A stretch of 9,230 nucleotides of DNA from Candidatus Altimarinota bacterium (GTDB taxonomy: Bacteria > Patescibacteriota > Gracilibacteria > UBA4473): contig CAJQJI010000010.1 in assembly GCA_905478675.1 (NCBI GenBank), positions 1-9,230 on the forward strand, written 5' to 3'. The position numbers and the translations under genes were made by a program. The notes beneath the pieces are model-generated. The model had not been told where the DNA came from and searched no databases. It saw only the letters and a program-made list of their open reading frames with translations. Shown here piece by piece: positions 5,563-9,230 of the stretch (its first letter is position 1; each line of letters begins with the position of its first letter).

Positions 5563-6210
5563 CTACTGCCCTTTACGTCGCTGACGTTCCGCAAATTCGG
5601 CTAACACCTTATGCATATCTTCTACCCCAAGCGCTGGTAACTTTTTAGGGTGGAAATTAAATTCGGCGTAAGCGGCTTGGTACAAACAAAAATTACTTAA
5701 ACGATGTTCGCCTCCCGTTCTTAAAATTAAATCCAACGGCGGCACCTCTAAATGCTTTACAAAGTCTTTTCCGCCCGCTTCTACGGCCCGTGCAATCTCA
5801 TCTTGGCTGCCGTAATCCAAACATAAGACCAACGTAAATTTATAATTGTTTTTTGTTTCTTCCTGTAAAGCCGCCAACTTTTTCAACAACGGCGACGGCA
5901 AACGATCTTTTCGACCGGCATGCACAAACTTAATTTCTTTTTTTCTAATCTCAGTGGGCCACTCTTCGGCCATTTGCAGATACAGCTTCATTAAATCCGC
6001 CACCTCTTTGGGGGAACGCTTCCAGTTTTCGGTAGAAAACCCATACACCACTAAAGTCTCCCAATCAGGATTATCATAGAGGGCTGGTAAAACCACATCC
6101 TTTACTACCGCAAAGCCGGTTTTATGGCCTTCTGCGACGGGTAAATGCTCTGATTTTGCCCAGCGCCGATTTCCATCGGCGATTAAACCAAACGATAATT
6201 TTTGAGACAT
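5563..6210 (-). CDS. uppS: undecaprenyl diphosphate synthase (cis-prenyltransferase)
   Basis: Cis-prenyltransferase that extends farnesyl diphosphate with IPP to the C55 lipid carrier for wall polymers, acting at the inner membrane face. IADGNRRWAK (residues 10-19) includes Asp12, the diphosphate/Mg ligand. YGFSTENWKR (about 56-65), LDYGSQDEIARA (131-142) and LRTGGEHRLSNF (163-174) are signature motifs, and Glu183 follows. Consensus IRTSGE reads LRTGGE. At 215 aa it is about 30 short of E. coli UppS. Most of the deficit lies between the DYG and RTGGE motifs, where about 20 residues are missing. Chain length of the product therefore cannot be read from the sequence. The start is 13 nt after the stop of the upstream membrane-protein gene, so the two are probably co-transcribed. 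It is convergent with ispE, whose pathway makes its substrate. Confidence 0.92.
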   Translation of the reverse strand: MSQKLSFGLIADGNRRWAKSEHLPVAEGHKTGFAVVKDVVLPALYDNPDWETLVVYGFSTENWKRSPKEVADLMKLYLQMAEEWPTEIRKKEIKFVHAGRKDRLPSPLLKKLAALQEETKNNYKFTLVLCLDYGSQDEIARAVEAGGKDFVKHLEVPPLDLILRTGGEHRLSNFCLYQAAYAEFNFHPKKLPALGVEDMHKVLAEFAERQRRKGQ

Positions 6211-6223
6211 GGTCTACAGTTTA

Positions 6224-7570
6224 TCATAAATCCATTAAACGCAGATAATCTTTAAATAAATTAAGATCTTTAACCGTTGATAAGTAGGCTGACTTGGTTG
6301 AATAATCACGAGCAAACTCGAGCACTAATTCCACTTGGCTCCCAGCGTGAACCTGTTCAACTGAATTTCTACTTGAATCAATTAAGTATTTTATTTTAGC
6401 GGCATTAATTAAATTTAACTGGCTGTCATATACATAAAGCGGGTCGGTCGATCCCAACGAATCTCGATAAATAGTAGCCAGTATTTCTCGATTTCGAGCC
6501 GTTAAACTCTCATCATGATCAGTAATTACAATGAGTGGCTGATTTTCAACCCCAATCGCTTCTAAATCTAAGGCTTGTTTGTTTTTCGCCGCCAACGAAT
6601 CCGTTTCAACCAAAAACGCTACCCTTTCAAGCCCCAATCGTGTACCCACTTTATAACCTAATGGGGCCTCTGCGCTCTCGAACACAGGTAAAATTTCAAG
6701 CACCTTGAAATGTTCATCTACGGCGTAAACCCAGTCCCCTTTAAGTACAGTAAACTCGCCCTTTAAAATCTCCCCCTCATAAAAGACCGTTTCCCCAACA
6801 ACAGACTCTGATTTTACCTGCAGAATAGAGCTAAACGGCGCCGCTTCAGCCGGCAACACAAATACGGGCTCCGCTGGCACCCGATCACGCCCTAATTCAA
6901 TCAAATTACCCGTCAGCCCCCCTATTCCATTTTTTATCACTCCCACAAAAACCAGCGCATTAAAGACTACTACTAGTACTAACAGGCTCATATTAAACCC
7001 AACAGGGAGACTATATTTTTCATATGAAAGCTGAAGCTTATTATTTTGAATTGTTAGCGCTTTATCCACGCCACTTTCAAAATCGTCCACACTAATACCG
7101 TGTTTTAAGGCAAATTTTCTTAAATCATCAATCGAGTGCTTTGAATCTAAGCCTTTCATAATCTTTTCAATCACTTTGGCCTCGGTACTGGTTTTTACCC
7201 AAAAACCACGTTTCAGTGATAAACGAATAAGTGCCGCTGTTTTTACAACAGGTAATAAAAACAAAATACAATAACTGCCTCGTTCCCCGCCTCTTTCAGA
7301 AATATTAATTGTCGCTCGAATCCATTTATACGGAAACAGAATAAACCATCCCACCACCGGCAAAAAGAGCCATAAAATATTAAAGGCTGAAACACGCCCC
7401 ATTTGGAACCATTGAATCAAGCTTAAGAGCGGAACAAAAGCAAACCAAGCGTGATCATGCCGTAACCGTTTGGCTAAAAAATATTGAAAAAACATCTGAG
7501 CCACAAAGGCAATAAACCAGTACAGCGGAGACGTTATAATAGCCGAAACCGATAAAGCAAATTCGAGCAT
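6224..7570 (-). CDS. uncharacterised multi-pass membrane protein with large soluble C-terminal domain
   Basis: I do not recognise a specific function. The 448-residue product begins with hydrophobic stretches at about 10-32, 41-54, 62-84 and 99-115. The AWFAFVPLLSLIQWFQMG segment followed by a PVVGWFILFPYKW segment resembles the DUF5684-type membrane domain often seen in Patescibacteria (recognised by pattern, not searched). A charged helical segment (about 128-182, with SIDDLRKFALKHGISVDDFE) looks like a small helical binding module. A further membrane helix lies at about 192-212. The remaining roughly 235 residues are soluble, rich in beta-type sequence, with VETDSLAAKN and ITDHDESLTARNREI but no catalytic motif I can name. 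It stands directly upstream of uppS with a 13-nt gap, under an extended -10 promoter. A role in envelope biology is a guess from that context. Confidence 0.85.
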   Translation of the reverse strand: MLEFALSVSAIITSPLYWFIAFVAQMFFQYFLAKRLRHDHAWFAFVPLLSLIQWFQMGRVSAFNILWLFLPVVGWFILFPYKWIRATINISERGGERGSYCILFLLPVVKTAALIRLSLKRGFWVKTSTEAKVIEKIMKGLDSKHSIDDLRKFALKHGISVDDFESGVDKALTIQNNKLQLSYEKYSLPVGFNMSLLVLVVVFNALVFVGVIKNGIGGLTGNLIELGRDRVPAEPVFVLPAEAAPFSSILQVKSESVVGETVFYEGEILKGEFTVLKGDWVYAVDEHFKVLEILPVFESAEAPLGYKVGTRLGLERVAFLVETDSLAAKNKQALDLEAIGVENQPLIVITDHDESLTARNREILATIYRDSLGSTDPLYVYDSQLNLINAAKIKYLIDSSRNSVEQVHAGSQVELVLEFARDYSTKSAYLSTVKDLNLFKDYLRLMDL

Positions 7571-7587
7571 TTTTTTAAAATCAACTA

Positions 7588-7596
7588 ACTATACCA
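7588..7596 (-). promoter_or_regulatory. extended -10 promoter for the membrane protein-uppS operon
   Basis: On the minus strand TGGTATAGT (7596-7588) is a TGn extension plus a 5-of-6 -10 hexamer. The start would be near 7581, leaving a leader of about 10 nt before the ATG at 7570. At the -35 distance lies only the T-run of the rpmA terminator, so recognition would depend on the extended -10. The leader, TTTTAAAAAA before ATG, has no Shine-Dalgarno motif. Confidence 0.45.
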
Positions 7597-7601
7597 CACC
7601 T

Positions 7602-7635
7602 AAAAACAAAAAAAAACCAGCGTTAACGCTGGTTT
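7602..7635 (-). terminator. intrinsic terminator of rpmA
   Basis: On the minus strand a perfect inverted repeat (7635-7614) has arms AAACCAGCG and CGCTGGTTT around a TTAA loop. It is followed at once by TTTTTTGTTTTTA (7613-7601). It lies 28 nt past the rpmA stop. The stem core CCAGCG/CGCTGG is GC-rich and the U-tract is long, the classic intrinsic form. Read on the + strand the A-run before the stem is not matched by a T-run after it, so it acts mainly on the minus strand. Confidence 0.9.
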
Positions 7636-7663
7636 AATTGTAAAATCTAAATTTATGATTTAC

Positions 7664-7936
7664 TTACGAAACGTGGACAAATTTTCGTTCGTATCGTCGA
7701 CCGTCAAATCGAGTAACTGACTGTTCAGTAAAACTTACTTCTCCGTCAACTTTTGCGTAGATCGTAAAATCTTTCCCCATATCAACCCCATTACCAGGAC
7801 GGAATTTTGTTCCTTTTTGACGGATAATAATTTCACCTGCATTTACTTTTTCTGAACCGAAACGTTTGACGCCTCGTCGTTTAGCATTTGAATCTCTACC
7901 ATTCTTGGTACTACCACCGGCTTTCTTAGTTGCCAT
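7664..7936 (-). CDS. rpmA: 50S ribosomal protein L27
   Basis: Large-subunit protein whose N-terminal tail reaches the peptidyl-transferase centre. The 90-residue product opens MATKKAGGSTKNGRDS, close to the family's MAHKKAGGSSRNGRDS, and continues RRGVKRFG, VNAGEIIIRQKGTKFRPG and MGKDFTIYAKVDGEVSF. The length is typical. The start gives the tail directly, without the cleavable extension seen in Firmicutes. The usual partner rplU (L21) is not adjacent; upstream is an unrelated small ORF on the same strand. With a promoter just upstream and a strong terminator just downstream, it appears to be transcribed alone. The bases before the ATG are AT-rich (TTTAAAATAATTAAAC) with no Shine-Dalgarno motif, notable for a highly expressed gene. 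Confidence 0.97.
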   Translation of the reverse strand: MATKKAGGSTKNGRDSNAKRRGVKRFGSEKVNAGEIIIRQKGTKFRPGNGVDMGKDFTIYAKVDGEVSFTEQSVTRFDGRRYERKFVHVS

Positions 7937-7965
7937 GTTTAATTATTTTAAATTAATTCTGCCCG

Positions 7966-7993
7966 AATTTAGGCGTTTTAAAGGTTTTGTCAA
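7966..7993 (-). promoter_or_regulatory. candidate rpmA promoter
   Basis: A perfect TTGACA -35 (7993-7988) is followed after 16 bp by TAAATT (7971-7966, 4 of 6 to TATAAT). The start would be near 7959, giving a leader of about 22 nt to the ATG at 7936. A second AT-rich -10-like box, TAAAAT (7950-7945), sits 8 nt before the ATG but lacks a -35. The promoter lies between the small upstream ORF (stop at 8001) and rpmA. Confidence 0.5.
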
Positions 7994-8000
7994 AGTGATT

Positions 8001-8315
8001 TTATGCCACCAAGACATTGGCCATAAATTGATCACACGCTGTCTTATAAACTTTTTTTAATTCTTCAATAGATTTGTTTCGCTCCTCCAGTGTTACCCCT
8101 AGCACACTTGGCTCTATTATTCCCTCTAAAGCCATTAACTGCGCCTTGATAACGGACGGCCAAGCTCTACGAAATAAAAAGGCTGGTCGAAGAACAAGAC
8201 GTCCATTCTCACGAGGACATTCCCACATTAAAATTTTTAAAGTAGACGCAACTACTTCGATTTCTTCTCGCGATAAGTTTTTAGCAGCCTCACACATCAG
8301 ACAATAAATAGCCAT
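8001..8315 (-). CDS. hypothetical small protein (104 aa)
   Basis: I do not recognise this ORF. The product MAIYCLMCEAAKNLSREE... is predicted mostly helical with no membrane segment or signal peptide. Two cysteines near the start (CLMC) form a CxxC, but no second pair follows that would make a zinc knuckle. A charged helix (about residues 76-92, LEERNKSIEELKKVYK) lies near the C-terminus. It is on the same strand as rpmA and ahcY and fills the gap between them, with no clear promoter or ribosome binding site; only an A-run precedes the ATG. Shorter open frames on the opposite strand over the same bases look like shadows. It is probably a real lineage-restricted gene, but coding status is unproven. 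Confidence 0.55.
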   Translation of the reverse strand: MAIYCLMCEAAKNLSREEIEVVASTLKILMWECPRENGRLVLRPAFLFRRAWPSVIKAQLMALEGIIEPSVLGVTLEERNKSIEELKKVYKTACDQFMANVLVA

Positions 8316-8405
8316 TTTTTTGCAGAAGTCAATCCATGACTACACCTCAAAAATCAAACTCCCCTTTTTTAGAATGTTGCTAAATGCACCCTCGAACCAA
8401 AAAGA
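8316..8405. other. intergenic spacer between ahcY and the small ORF
   Basis: Ninety bases, AT-rich with A- and T-runs. I see no hairpin terminator after ahcY and no convincing promoter for the 104-aa ORF. A TTTGATT sequence on the minus strand (near 8360) has no -10 at the right distance. Read-through from ahcY into the small ORF is therefore possible. Confidence 0.4.
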
Positions 8406-9230
8406 TTAGTATCGATAATGATCCGGCTTAAACGGCCCCGTATTATTCACCCCTAAATAATCTGACTGCGCTTTGGTTAGAGTATCTAACTTAATCCCTA
8501 ATTTGGGTAAATGTAGCGCGGCTACTTTTTCATCTAAATGTTTTGGTAGGGTATAAACGCCCACAGGATACTCGTCTGACTTCTGCCATAATTCCATTTG
8601 CGCTAAGGTTTGATTGGCAAAACTACACGACATGACAAAGCTTGGATGCCCAGTTGCACAGCCTAAATTCACTAATCGTCCCTCGGCCAAGACAATAATT
8701 TTTTTCCCATCAGGAAAAGTCACATGATGTACTTGCGGCTTAATTTCATCCCACTCACAGTCTCGGATACCGGCAATTTCAATTTCTGAATCAAAATGCC
8801 CGATATTACACACAATCGCGTTGTGTTTCATTTTATCCATATGCGCTCGGGTAATTACATCACAACAGCCCGTTGCTGTTACAAAAATATCCCCTTCTAG
8901 CGCGGCTTGGTTCATCGTCGCCACTTCGTAGCCTTCCATACTGGCTTGCAAGGCACAGATGGGATCAATCTCAGTTACAATCACACGTGCGCCATTGTTT
9001 CTTAAACTTTGGGCTGTTCCCTTTCCGACATCTCCAAAACCGGCTACTACGGCAACCTTCCCCGAAATCATAACATCAGTGGCCCGCTTAATCGCGTCTA
9101 CTAAACTCTCTCGACAACCATATAAATTATCAAATTTAGATTTAGTAACGGAATCATTTACATTAATGGCTGGAATTTTAAGCGTTCCCTCTTTCATCAT
9201 TTGGTACAAACGGTGCACACCGGTTGTGGT
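8406..9230 (-). CDS. ahcY: adenosylhomocysteinase, C-terminal part (cut by window edge)
   Basis: S-adenosylhomocysteine hydrolase: NAD-dependent reversible cleavage of SAH to adenosine and homocysteine, relieving product inhibition of methyltransferases. The frame is open to base 9230 and reads ETTTG-type sequence (TTTGVHRLYQM) into the window, so the visible GTG at 9218 is internal and not a start. INVNDSVTKSKFDNLYGC carries the catalytic Lys and Asp pair. AGFGDVGKGTAQSLRNNGA is the NAD-binding glycine loop, followed by NIGHFDSEIE and the nearly invariant C-terminal KPDHYRY, whose Lys and Tyr reach the NAD site of a neighbouring subunit. About 274 residues, roughly the last two thirds, are present, with no insertion. 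It is unrelated in pathway to the MEP genes. Confidence 0.97.
   Translation of the reverse strand, partial: TTTGVHRLYQMMKEGTLKIPAINVNDSVTKSKFDNLYGCRESLVDAIKRATDVMISGKVAVVAGFGDVGKGTAQSLRNNGARVIVTEIDPICALQASMEGYEVATMNQAALEGDIFVTATGCCDVITRAHMDKMKHNAIVCNIGHFDSEIEIAGIRDCEWDEIKPQVHHVTFPDGKKIIVLAEGRLVNLGCATGHPSFVMSCSFANQTLAQMELWQKSDEYPVGVYTLPKHLDEKVAALHLPKLGIKLDTLTKAQSDYLGVNNTGPFKPDHYRY

Noticed and set aside
5541..5565. GTTGCTCT / GTTGCTCC / GTTACTAC run between ispE and uppS
   Set aside because: Only about three loose 8-nt repeats, no dyad symmetry and no T-run; not supportable as a terminator or functional repeat.
6202..6217. GAGACATGGTCTAC at the uppS start, resembling the GAGACCGGTCTC palindrome
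   Set aside because: It has an extra base and mismatches, occurs once rather than as a pair, and spans a start codon whose sequence is explained by coding and the ATG itself.
8380..8402. Minus-strand GGTTCGAGGGTGC resembling a tRNA T-loop
   Set aside because: The flanks do not pair as a T-stem and no acceptor, anticodon or D-arm is present nearby.
9216..9218. GTG as a start codon of a shorter ahcY
   Set aside because: The frame continues upstream to the window edge as TTTGVHRLY, the conserved interior of adenosylhomocysteinase, so this GTG is an internal valine.

Overview
This window is dominated by isoprenoid biosynthesis. It carries all seven steps of the MEP (non-mevalonate) pathway: a divergent dxs at the left edge, followed on the + strand by a tightly packed run ispH-ispG-dxr-ispDF-ispE. 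Convergent to that run is uppS, the cis-prenyltransferase that turns the C5 products into undecaprenyl diphosphate for wall synthesis. Precursor supply and lipid-carrier synthesis therefore sit in one locus.

Layout: 1-264 (-) N-terminal part of dxs, cut by the window edge; 265-361 divergent promoter region; 362-5529 (+) five MEP genes, joined by three ATGA stop/start overlaps and one 2-nt gap; 5563-7570 (-) uppS with an unrecognised multi-pass membrane protein gene just upstream, probably one operon; 7602-7635 terminator of rpmA; 7664-7936 (-) rpmA (ribosomal protein L27) with its own promoter; 8001-8315 (-) a small orphan ORF; 8406-9230 (-) 3' part of ahcY (S-adenosylhomocysteine hydrolase), running off the right edge.

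Organism: bacterial, standard code (TAA, TAG and TGA all end genes). Starts lack convincing Shine-Dalgarno motifs, and some candidate promoters lie so close to the ATG that leaderless mRNAs are possible. IspG and IspH are of the type common in Alphaproteobacteria, and IspD-IspF are fused, but the overall neighbourhood (solo rpmA, DUF5684-like membrane protein beside uppS) is not a standard proteobacterial one. An uncultivated lineage, perhaps Patescibacteria-like, is my best guess, with low confidence.

Most unusual signal: the perfect 12-bp palindrome GAGACCGGTCTC occurs four times, as two pairs. One pair lies inside ispH (815-849) and one inside ispDF (4116-4159). Each pair brackets a short unrelated spacer, keeps the reading frame open, and coincides with extra residues (about 11 in IspH, about 15 in the IspD domain) that ordinary family members lack. 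This looks like a small palindromic element that inserts in frame into protein-coding genes, analogous in behaviour to Rickettsia palindromic elements but with a sequence I do not recognise.
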